From positions 16,874,001 to 16,938,000 of the forward strand of contig OZ005604.1 of assembly GCA_963930655.1 (NCBI GenBank): 64,000 bases of DNA. Reading direction: 5' to 3'. This DNA comes from Myrica gale. Its lineage: Eukaryota; Streptophyta; Magnoliopsida; Fagales; Myricaceae. Numbering within the stretch: the stretch's first letter is position 1; every line of letters begins with the position of its first letter. Below, one piece after another: positions 1 through 11,100 of this stretch. Below the pieces are notes generated by a model. The model worked only from the letters and a program-made list of their open reading frames with translations, searched no databases and was not told the DNA's origin. The translations under genes were made by a program, and so were the position numbers.

Positions 1-343
1 GTTGTTTAGGTCAGTTAAACTTCAGAATTAGATGTAGTGACGAATAGGAACGTATTAACATAGATTATAGTCCTCAAAAATTGATTGTCATATATCTTAA
101 TCCAAGTGGCTTGCTTAGTATCATTTATATACAATGGAATCTTCGGAGATAAGCCCGTCATGGGGACCAAAAGAGAAAACTTTATTGAGAACACAAGACT
201 AACGTATTATTTAGGTCTCCATTTTAATATTGGGGAACCTGTTGTATTCTAGTTGTCTCCCAAAGATTAACATGCATACTGCAATGATTATTTATATTGT
301 ATGCTATTCTGCTGCTATAACAATTCAATCTGCATCCTTTCAG

Positions 344-3300
344 TCCCTGCAACTTCTCAAGGCAGCAATCTTTGACAAGGAATGCGAGCCATGTATCCTT
401 CCAAATGCTGAGTCTGTTGGCTTTTTTTTCATGCAATTATGATTCATAATGTTCAGCTCGCCCGATCAATTGTGTAACAAGGAATAGAGCCCTGACCTAA
501 TGTTCATTTGTTCCAACAACCATTATTTGAAGGTCTTAATTCTACCAAGTGTTTTCCCTGGAGATCTATGGGCATATTATTGGCATGTTTGAGCTGAATA
601 ATCTGTAAGAGTCATGCTTCCTTGGGACTTTATCTCTTTCTAATTCCAGTCATCTTCTCTGTAGAGTGTCTGCAATAAAATTGATGATGCAATGGCATGG
701 ATAAGTATTTCATCATTACTTCTTAGGGCATATGAACTTCTTAATCTGGAATCATGCACCTTGCCAGTGTTTAACACTATGTTATGTTCTTATATGTCAC
801 AGTGATTTGGTTGTAGAATCCCCGGTAGAGGATTACTTTTTGTACATTGATGATCTTCCGTATCGTGAAAAGGTCAAGATTCTGACCCATATATTTCTCT
901 CCCTCTCTGTTTAACAACATTCCTATCATTGATGGTTGTGACATCATTCCTATCATTGATGACAGCAAGAAGCTGAGAAAATTACGCGGCCATTTCTTGA
1001 TGCTCTAGGAGATGACTATTCAGTTTGTTGCCAGGGTAAGAAGAATTTAATGTGGATTCCATATGAATATGTTCAAACAAGTTCATTACTTTTTTCTTTC
1101 TTATGATCTTTCTTTAAGAAAAATGCTATTTTCCCCATTTATTGCTTAACTATTTATATAAGGCTTTGATGCATATGTTGCCATATCATATGCTTTGTCA
1201 AAGCTCTTGAACACTAACCGTGTCTTCTTAATGTTATTTTTCGGTTGGTGGCATTGAAATTTGTTGTTGGCTACTGCTAGGTTGTGATGAGTGGTACCAT
1301 CTTTCCTTCAACATTTCACAACTAGACCAAAATATAGGCTTCAACGTGTCCTTTTGGAAAAGGTTGTTACAGAAACAGGAGCACAACAAAGGATTGTACT
1401 GAATTCCTTGTCATTACAGAGCTACATGCAATCCATACCTGCTTCTTTATGCATTGACGCATGTCAGATCTAGTTTTCCCTAATCTAGGAGTGTTTAGTT
1501 AGCGTTATGACACTTCTAATATGATGGTTGCCAATCTGTAGTACTTTTTGCTTCTGAATGAAGTCTTAAGATCATAGTGCTTGTAGTATTTGGTGTATAT
1601 CTTCTCATAAGATCTTTAGATTTCAACCCCCCCCCCACACCCCACCCCAGCATCTTTTTCTCTCTCTCTCATGTACACTCTGGTGTGATAGTAGTTTTCT
1701 TATTGGCGTTTTCCTGTATTATGTAGTGCACAAAATGGACGTTAGAATATATATTCCTCTTGCATCCAAATCAATCTTCTTCTTGCAGGTTATTGCAACT
1801 TCATATTGGAATTATCTGCAGCTTAAATTTGTTTTTTCTTTTTCTTTGTTGCTTTTTTTTAGAGGGTGGGAGGTGATTGTTTGAAATGATGAGTAACATT
1901 ATTTAATTCTTCTTCAGGCACAGCTTTTTTTCCTCTGCAAAGTTGTATGAACCATTCCTGTTGCCCTAATGCGAGAGCGTTCAAAAGAGAAGAGGTAAGT
2001 AATGCAGAAGTTTCATTTTCAAACTTTTACTACCTTGAGAGTTGGTGTGATTGTCTCTTTTTTCTGATTGTAGCTTTTTGATATAAGTTGTAGTTTTAAA
2101 TTATACGGCAAAATGAAGCTTGTTTTTGTCTCTAAATGTCCGGCTAGTATGCTTTCATGTGGGGGTCAAAAACTCCTGAGAATAGCTATTGTAGACATTA
2201 AGTTCAAGGAATGTAGGCCTAATTGAATAAGATTTTGCATTCATTAAACTATACATATGTACGACAAAAGTCCTTTTTTATTTTTTCTTGTTTTTGTCTA
2301 ATTATTTGAGTTTAATAACTTGAATAGATAGATAAGTAGTTTCTTACATATTGCTGGAAGTTTGTCATAATCCCGATCAGGGAATAGGTATTTTTTTTGT
2401 AAAATTAGTTACTATCGGAAACTAGAGAATCTTGCACCCCTGGGTAATTTTCATTTTTGATAAGGAAGAAGTAACTCTTTTTTTCATTTTTTCTAATCAG
2501 GAATATTTCTCAAACAAATCATCAGCATAATTATTTTCACAGTACCGCTGCATGTTTTCAAATGTTATCTTTTCACCTCCTTTTCTCTTCAATTGGTCAA
2601 TTTGATCTTGTATGCATAATGGTAGGGTATGCCTCTGTAACCTGCAACTGCCTGGACTTTTTTGATCAGGGAAGGTTCGGGTTAAGCTGCTGGGATCGGC
2701 ACCAGCATTTGCGTGTAAACAAGTCTCTGACATGGGGCATATGCTTAACAAACACCAGAATACCTTCTCCCGGCTATGCAAGACTAGCAAGACAGATGTA
2801 CCAAACACATTACTGTTTGTGCTTTTTGAAACTTTCTAGAAACCAGAATTATTCACGTTCTGAGTTTTGGCAAATTAAATTAGTTAAAATCATCTTTAAT
2901 TAAGTTGGGACCTACTCAGCTATAAGTACTTTAATAGCAAAAGTTATGCTTGATTGACCACGTGTTTACATTCCTATCTCGTTTTGCCCATTGAGCTGCA
3001 AGCAATCTGTTTTATAGAAGACACCTGCATGCACCATAGCATTACGTTTTGTGTTTTACATATAGGCTGGAGATTAGTACGTGTAGAATCAGGAAACCAT
3101 CTTGGAGTCTTATGGTTGTAGCACGCATTGCAGTAATTAGGGACTAGGGATCTGTATGATTATGGCATTTATACAGTAATCATAGATATCACATGAGTTG
3201 TTTTGGTGATTAAGTTTACCATGTCTTCTTCATCCTTATGGCTCATGGACAAATATATCTTAGTAGCACGTGTACAAATCAAGCACGGTTCAGCAATGCC

Positions 3301-3660
3301 CACAGTAGTCATTCATGTTTGTTCTCCATTTTTGCTTCTTCCCAGGACAGAGATGGCCAAGCAACAATAATTGCACTCAATCCCATCTCCAAGGGAGAAG
3401 AGGTAATTCTCTTACACAACTTCAGCTGCTGTAGTTCTCACACCTGCAACGAAACGAGATATTATACACCCATTGCTAGATTTGAGGAAGTCCAATTTCA
3501 AATTATCAAGCATTTTCAGGTTACAATTTCATATTTGGATGAGGATCTCCCATTTGATGAGAGGCAGGCGTTACTTGCTGATTATGGATTCAAATGCAAG
3601 TGCCCTAGGCAGTGGCGGAGCCGGGATTTTCTTGTTAGGGGGGCCAGATTAATTAAATAA
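344..3660 (+). CDS. ATXR2: ATXR2-type SET-domain protein, 5' partial, last exon interrupted by hAT
   Basis: Putative histone-lysine methyltransferase of the plant ATXR2 (SDG36) type, acting on chromatin. Seven exons join in frame: 344-392, 550-604, 803-872, 966-1035, 1918-1994, 3346-3402 and 3520 onward. They encode the C-terminal part of the protein, including VESPVEDYFLYIDDLP, the SET core CMNHSCCPNA, and SYLDEDLPFDERQALLADYG. All junctions have GT-AG ends and matching phase. The N-terminal exons lie left of the window. In exon 7 the post-SET CxC is followed by a hAT insertion at 3610, so the frame runs 17 codons into the element and stops at 3660. The third post-SET cysteine and the natural C-terminus (CLEEEA, stop 6300-6302) lie beyond the element. 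The ATXR2 call rests on recalled family motifs. Whether the altered protein is made is unknown; removal of the element as an intron is possible. Confidence 0.8.
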
Positions 3661-3869
3661 TATTATTAAAAATAAAATTCTAAGTTAACCTTGATTTAGA
3701 ACTAAAAACATGTACAAAAAAATTTATCATATCAACTTGATTGTATATATTCTCAAGAAAAGTACACAAAAGCATATTGATTTTCTATTACAATCCACAA
3801 AAATATATCTTATCTAGATATACTAAAAAAAGTACACAAAAGTATACTAATTTCCTATTACAGAGCAAC

Positions 3870-4912
3870 TCAACGACTCTTTAAAGAGTCGAAATCATCT
3901 ATTAACATTTTTGTGCTAACAGTTGCATCAATTTCTTTCTCAATATATATAACCAAAGAATTTCTAAGAAATTCATCTTCGATCTTGTTGTGAAGTCTTG
4001 TTTTAATGATTTTCATGGCTGAAAAAGCTCGCTCTGTAGTAGCTGTTGAAACTGGAAGAGTTAACACAAGACGAATCAATCTATCAATCAAATAGAAAAT
4101 CTTTGACTTTCTTGTTTTCACCAATTTTCGGTATAACTCAGCAATTGTAGACAAACTTTGAAGTCTAGATCACGAGACACATCATGCTTAAAGGTTTGCA
4201 ATTGATATCTCAACTGAATCTTTTCTTGCTTTGTAAAATCTTCAGGGTAAAATTTGTCAACAAGTCTACAAATATCATCGGTATTGAAGAAGTTAGATGC
4301 ATTCTTAGCCTTAGGATCCAAGGTCGAGCTAAGAATAAGAAGTTCTGTTACTTTTTCACTAAACCTGTTGTTTAGTTCTTGTAATTGAGAGTCAATTGCA
4401 GCCACAAATATGTCAACTCGATAATGGTGCTCAATTGTAATATGATTTCGTTGATTCTGAGACCTAGCTCCACCTGACTTGTGCAAAGTATTCATATCAG
4501 GAACTTCAATATCATGTTTTTCACAAAATGACTTCACATTCTCAAGAAAGGCATCCCAACCATTTTCTCTCAAGTTTTGAATAAGCTCTTTTGTAGTCTT
4601 GACCAAATGCATAACATTCAAAATGTCTTGAGTTTCTTGTTGTAGTGCTTGACATAGACAATAAGAAAATCTCATGATTTCTTTCACCAAATGCAAAATG
4701 AAAACAAACTCAAATGATATCATATCTGAGGACGTAATCCCGGATCATGTTCTAGAGTAGAAATGTCAATTTCTTGAGGAATACTTCTTTAAACTTTAGT
4801 AGGACTTTGCTCAGGAATTGAAATTTAAGGATTGGATGTTGAAGAAGATACTTCTGAATTCGAGTCAGCACCCCTTTTCCTAAAAAAAACATCAATCGTT
4901 TTTGGCTTGCTC
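3870..4912 (-). pseudogene. hAT transposase remnant (ZMYM1/TTF-like, with hAT dimerisation domain)
   Basis: On the - strand, 4912 down to about 4720 shows a transposase N-terminus (MSKPKTIDVFFRKRGADS, later LEHDPGLRPQ) with internal stops. Segments 4723-4118 and 4154-3870 give the C-terminal part. The last 95 aa hold the dimerisation signature LTLPVSTATTERAFSAMKI. The C-terminal segments overlap in different frames, and the zinc-finger and catalytic middle is missing compared with usual 700-800 aa transposases. The copy is therefore not autonomous. The family comes from recalled motifs. Confidence 0.75.
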
Positions 4913-5659
4913 ATTGATGCAATTTAAGACTCCTGAAAATTTATCTATTTATTAGTTTTAAGATTTTTCCCATTAAACAACTCATGGCAAAAAGAATTTC
5001 CTACCTTTATAACAAATTATCAATATAAGAGTAAAGAGATTATTATATTATCAATAAATTTTGATCAATTTATAACTAAATGGACTCTACACTTCTCTTT
5101 GGCTAATGGATATCATTTTAAATTAAACCACCAAAGTGTCTATACAATAACAAAAATTTCAATCAAAATGAGTGCAACCTAATTTTACAATTCTTAAATC
5201 AGTATTTTCCCACAAATATTACCTAATAACAAAAATTTCAGGCTCACAACTATTTAATTTGATGTAATCTAAAATTTCAAAATAAAAAGTAAAAGAATAA
5301 ACACTTAACAAATAACAGCATATATAAAGAAAAGAGAAATGAGTTTTACTAACACCCACTAATAACAAATTAGTTCTACAACCTAATCTATATCTTAGTT
5401 CTTACAATCTACAGACAACTAAAAAAAATACACATATAGCGATAGTCTACGCCGAGCCAGGGACACAATTTGCAGTAGAAAGTTATTAACAATATGAAAC
5501 GTCCCGCCTGCCATTTAGAAAACATACCAATTTTGCAGCTCTACACCATTCGGCACTTTGCAGGCGTTCGACCTTTGCACTTGCAGCAGCTCGCAGAAGA
5601 TAGTGAAAGAGAAGAGTTTGAGTGGAAGAGAGTTAGACCGAGGCAACACAGAAGATTGG

Positions 5660-5743
5660 AAAGCAATTCAACGGAAAATTGGATGGCGTTGACGTGTGAG
5701 AGAAGCAATTCAACGGAAAATTGGATGGCGTTGACGTGTGAGA
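5660..5743. repeat. Two tandem copies of a 42-bp unit inside hAT-1
   Basis: A 42-bp unit beginning agcaattcaacgg is repeated twice in direct orientation with essentially no differences. It lies in the non-coding part of the hAT element, suggesting a recent local duplication. Confidence 0.8.
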
Positions 5744-6281
5744 GAAGCAACTTAGGCGTGAGGAGGAAAAATAACAGGTTGTGTTTGTGTTGTAAAATGT
5801 TGGGTATGAGAATATGTGTTGGTATTGGGTTTAGTGAAAAGGTGCAGAGAGGTAATTTTTTATAGTTTTTGTAATTTTTTATATTTTTTTATGGAAGAGA
5901 GAGAGATTATATTGGAGTATTTTATTAGGAGAGAGATAAAATTTTGGAAATGTTGAGTTTTGCAAACACAGCCTGTGTGACTGTGTCACTTCGCTCAGTT
6001 CAGCCGAATTTTGTCGTTTCAAACTCAGTGTTGGCAGCTAGGCTATCGGGCTATCACGTAACTCACCTATCAGGCTATCACGTTGGCACTTGGCTGTAGG
6101 CAATTTTTTTACTACTGCTGTAAACTTTAAGTTTGATGAAATAAAAATTTAAAATTTTGGAGGGGCCGCATTAATATTTTTCAGTCAACCTCTGAATCTA
6201 TATAGGAAATTTTTTTCACAAAACTTTTGGGGGGACCACGGCTCCCACTGGGCCCCCCTTCCCTCCGCCCCTGGGCCTAGG

Positions 6282-6302
6282 TGTTTAGAAGAAGAGGCAT
6301 GA
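6282..6302 (+). pseudogene. ATXR2: Orphaned C-terminal tail of the ATXR2-like gene
   Basis: This is the seven-codon end of the interrupted last exon. Read straight from the codons before the insertion, it gives CPRCLEEEA and a TGA. It restores the C-x-C-x2-C pattern expected of a post-SET motif, which supports placing the hAT insertion inside the coding exon. The short stretch after the stop is probably 3' UTR. Confidence 0.65.
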
Positions 6303-8100
6303 CAGAAAACATTTCCAATTTTCAATCCTTGGAAGATCCATAACCCATGTACTCTATGCCTTTGAAGAACTTTAGGGACAACATGAAGTTGCTAAGAAGA
6401 TCATTGGCTCGTTTCAACCGACTTCTGGCCTTTTGTCTTTTTGTATTTCAGGTAATATTGAACTTCTGAGAATTTTAGTTTACTGACAGTTGGTTTTGGT
6501 GATTCTATAATTTATTTTCATGCTTTTGGTATTTGCATTTCAAACCCGGTGTATAAATTTAATATGTGAAAATTCCATAATGCATATTTTCATGGTTAAA
6601 CAACTCATCGAAAATTGTTTTATTGATTGAAATGGTTAAGGTAGTCCCATCTGCGTGCCGCAGGGAATGCCTCTTAGATTTTTTTTTTTTTTAATTTCAA
6701 GTAATGTTTAGAGCATCCTGTGGCTTTAGAGAGGCGAACTTTGGAGTTATAAAGTGACCATGTTGTAGAGCTTGTCAACTCTATCTTCACTAATATTCCT
6801 ATCAAAAAAAGAAAGAAAAAGAAGTAAATCTCTCCAAAACTAGTTTAACTGTTATCGTACAAAATCTTCACATGCTAAGATAAGTCTATAAAATAATGCT
6901 TAAAAAGTTTCATATTTAAGAAAGAGGTTGCAAATTCTCAAGCTTGTTTCTTATAAATTTGACTTAACGTTCCTTCTATTAAATGAATTGTGCCGGACAA
7001 TGGTTTTCTCTCATTTGATGGACTAGTTTTGATCATGAGTTTGGCACCACCTTGACTTGGTTTATTTAGAGCCTATCGAATTTATGTAGATGATCACCTT
7101 TTTCTTTTTAAACACAAATCAAAATTATGAAAAGAAAAAAGGAAAAGAAAAATACTATTGGATTGATACCCTCAACCTAGCACGACACCAAGTCCTGCAT
7201 AGCCTTCTCTATGACACTGTTGCTCCTCCTTTTCCCGATTTCCCTTGCCAACTCTTAACTCTGACCTGTCTCAGCCTAGCTTCGGAGATGCAAGCTCTCA
7301 GTGGCGCTTTCATCGGATACTGTAAATGTCTTGTTCAGGTCAACTTTAATTTGTTTGGCAAAAATATTTGGAATTGAATCTACTCATGGATAAGGAAGTA
7401 AGATATTTAGCTTCCCAAGGTTTCAAGGCTTTGGGATATTTATTGGGTTTATTTTTGTCTCAGGATCTGCAGTTCAGAGTTGGTTAAATATTTTTTTTTT
7501 CTTTTTTCTTTTTAGCTTGAGAAAGAATGAAATTATTTTTAGAAGTGTATTAACTGAAAAGGTGGAAATTCTCAAAGTAATTCTAGCCCTCCAACGCCCT
7601 ACTGAAAACAAGGAATCTGGTGCATCATCCGTCGATCACAATTCCGTTAAAGAAGCGGAAGTTACGAACTTCCTCTTTAATATGGCGAACGCCAAACAGC
7701 TACCTAAAACAATGGATCAATATAGAGAAGGAACTGAATAGTTGACTAATTTGCATTTTGCACGGCTAAGCTGTCCATGAAACTTACTCCATACTACTTC
7801 CATAAAGAAGTCGGTGCCACGGGCGCACAGGCAAAATTCAAGTTAGAAAAAATAGTGCGGGATGCATTTACTCATATCTGCATTCTACCCAACCTACCAT
7901 ACCAGGTATGAAAACACAGATTTTTGACTCATGAACGCACAAAAATGACATACATTAATTAAGCAGAGGCGAATGATCACATCCATCAATTACAACTTCA
8001 TACAATATTAACCAATCTGGGTTTCCCCTAATAACAGTGGATCGAGTAAGAAAGAGCTATACTGAGATTACAACATCAAAACTCCTGCTTCCATTAATGA
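6303..8100. other. Region between the convergent ATXR2 and CCCH genes, with exon-like ORFs
   Basis: The interval separates two convergent genes and should contain both 3' UTRs. Two open stretches on the + strand look exon-like. One at about 7160-7340 encodes residues such as LARHQVLHSLLYDTVAPPFP. The other follows a pyrimidine-rich acceptor at 7515, encodes LTEKVEILKVILALQRPTEN, and ends with TAG at 7739-7741. I do not recognise the protein. The composition looks like real or recently decayed coding sequence rather than chance, but no start or complete splice model could be built. Confidence 0.3.
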
Positions 8101-11100
8101 TCAAACAATGTCCACATGAACAATCTCTTCCTCAAGCCCCTCCACATCTACATTCTCATTATAACCCTCGTACTGCAAGCCAGATCAAACTGCTAGCATC
8201 AGATGCCAAGTAGAACGTCAAAAAGACAGAAAAATGGGGCATAGGAAGGAAGGGGGGGGTGGGGGGTCGAGTTTGCAATCTAGACCTTAAGAATGTAATT
8301 GAGAAAATTGGGGTAAGGAAATAAAATGAGCAAGTGGAAATTAGCTTATTCCTGTAGAACAGTGCACTGGTAGATGGACAGACCTGTTGATAATTATTCT
8401 GATGGACTGGAGGTGGTGGGGGAAGTGGAAAGGGAACAACTGCGATCTCATCTGTGGGTCCCTTCTCGATTCCTGTAGCAGCAGTTTCAACCACCTCAAT
8501 TTTGTCCTCCAATTCAATTTCAACCTCTTCGTCTACCACATGAGCGGCGATGCTAGTTGATGGTACTACAAGTGCTGACTCCGAAACCTTCATCTGCATG
8601 ATTAGGGTAAGGATTACAATGCAAGGAAAAATGAGGGTGCTTTTAACACACCAACAAGCACAGAGGATTAGCCCCACAATATGGATGGGAGAAGAGAGTA
8701 ATCCATGAAAACTTTGGTTCAGATTAGGACCATATTCATGTTTTAGTAAGAATCTCTGTTTTTTTTTTCTCTTTCCCGTAACGGCGCACAGTTTACCATT
8801 TATCTTCTGCTGAGGTGTTAAATTGGAATTATGATCTAGCAGCTGTGCCAAGACAAAAATGTACAGCCATCTGACAGGCCCCATCTTTTTCCTAGTTGAA
8901 AGGCCCCGTTTATTATAAAGGGTCAATATGTCAAAGACTGATCAACTCAGCATTGACACCTGTGCCATGTAACAGTGTAAATCTAGAATACGCTCATCAG
9001 CATCTATTGCTGGTGGCTTAGGTTCCTACGGGAAGATAAAACAGGTATACCTTATCTGCTGTGAGAATGCTAGCAGGAACAGTCTTTCCTCGCTTCTGCT
9101 TGCCTTCGTTTGCCAGGCTCCTCGTACTGTCAATTCTGGTGTTCATAGTTGCAATTTCATTGCCATCATTTGATTGCACAGGTTGCACATTCCACCGAGA
9201 AAGCTTCTTAAATCTGATTGCTTTGTCCAGGCGTCCTTTTGTCAAATCAGCTTATTCACCAAGAAAATGTTAGTAACAGAACATACATACCCGGTACACT
9301 TGATGTCATTGAATGATAAAAGTAACAGTAAAAAGCATGGCTAAGTTTCTGGCAGAAAAGAAAAGTATGGCAAGATTTTGCAAACTCCTCGAGCATATAT
9401 GTGGAAATAACACATATTAGCAGATCATTTATGTTCATGAAAGTAGATACTAGTAAAATAAAAGGTTTAATTAATCCGCTAGTCCCTGAAATTTAGCTTT
9501 TTTCCAATTTGGTCTTTAAGTTGTTTTTCTTTCTCCCAGAGTCATTGGGGTTAATGTCCCATCTCAAAAAGGTCATTCTGTCCACTATCAATATGTTTTT
9601 TTGACAGTGTGGCTTGAGATGATCCTTGGTGATGTAACATGTTTTTTAACAATGTGGCTTGTCGAGCTATGTGTCAGGACAGCTGTAAGGCAACAATTGG
9701 TTATGAATGACCTCCCTTAGCCACATCGACATATTCTTTCAACCACGTAACTGAGAATGGACGAAACGACCTTTCCAAGACAGGGCATTAAACCCAAGGA
9801 CTACAGGAGGGAGAGAAAAAAACTTCGGGACCAAATTGAGAAAAAGTTAACCCCAGGAACCGACAAATTACTTAGGCCTAACATAAAATGAAATATTGGA
9901 AATGAGTAATCAGATATGCTCAATACTATGACCTCACAAAAGGATTAACAAATAGGCACACAGGAATGATGACCTTCAGCGCACTATTTCTCATGATCTT
10001 TGGAAGACAAATGGTACCATAGGGAGACTGCATACCAAGTTCTAACTTGGAAACCAGACCATTTTAATGGAAAACCGAAGTACTATCCACTTGCTATAAT
10101 GTTACGAATTGGCAACAATAATGAACAAGTGTGGCATTTCCAACGAGTTTCTGAACACACATGCAATATTTAGAACAAAATTTCCCTAGATTATTCTTTC
10201 TATAAAATAGAATTGTTCATGAAACTTTTCAAAGCCTAAAAGTGATAGAGTTCCCAATCACTTTTGGGATGCTTCTATCTTATTGCCTTCTGAACAATAC
10301 GTGCTGAATCACTTTTCACCAGCTAACATAATGCCAATCTACCTACATTAGCATAAGTACCTCACCAGAGTGAGTTCACTTGGTCATTTTATATCAAATC
10401 TACTATCACTGAACACCAACAAATGAAAAAGATAGCTGAAAGCAAAAATTTCCCAGCTGTAAGTAAGATGGAAAACCATTTCAAGGACACAGAAAATTAG
10501 ATGCTCTAATTACTCCACAAGCTCTACGCATGGGCAAAGGTTAATTAAATACACCTTGTTTTGGTCCATCGGTAGAATCCCTGTTAACACAAAGCCTTTT
10601 CTTTCCGGGTGAAGCATCATTCTGCTCCTCATAATGTGGATTGGTTACAGGAAAACCATTAGTTTCTCCATCGCTTACAATATTGATGGAATCCTCTTCA
10701 TTGGCACCATTTCTAGTAATATCTGAACCGAGCTGATCTCCCAACTTCTGAAGTCGGACTTGTGATCTATAAATTCCAAAAAATCTGCTGAATTTTAGAA
10801 CTATAAAACTCCAATAGAGGTCTTCAGAATACGAATAGGACAAAATGGGAATGCTTTAAATCGTGGAATGGATACAGAAAGAACTCAAGAAGTAATCTAA
10901 AACATATATTTGCCTTTTCAATTCGTCTTGTATCCGTAAATGACGATTATGTGCCTTCACAAACTTCTTCATTTTTGAGGTGATCCTGAATATTCCCATA
11001 GGCCCCAAACGCACGGTAAGAGATAGATCATGATTTAGCAAGGAACTCAGTCATTTACACCGGAGAGTACCTTTTACATTCCTCTTTCTCTCTGTGTAAT

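Larger units (their letters stand above)
3610..6273 (-). mobile_element. hAT DNA transposon (hAT-1), 2664 bp
   Basis: The element has 11-bp terminal inverted repeats, CAGTGGCGGAG on the left and CTCCGCCCCTG on the right, matching at 10 of 11 positions. It is flanked by 8-bp target duplications gccctagg (3602-3609) and ggcctagg (6274-6281), matching at 7 of 8. The size of the duplication and the internal transposase remnant give the superfamily. The ends match the second hAT at 49883-52538, so both belong to one family. The transposase remnant is on the - strand. The mismatch in the target duplication argues that the insertion is not brand new. The element sits in the last coding exon of the ATXR2-like gene. 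Confidence 0.9.

Noticed and set aside
1291-1473. 60-codon open frame on the + strand
   Set aside because: It lies wholly inside an ATXR2 intron (1036-1917); flanking exons join in phase without it.
2497-2903. Open frames on both strands
   Set aside because: Both fall in the ATXR2 intron 1995-3345 and show no domain.
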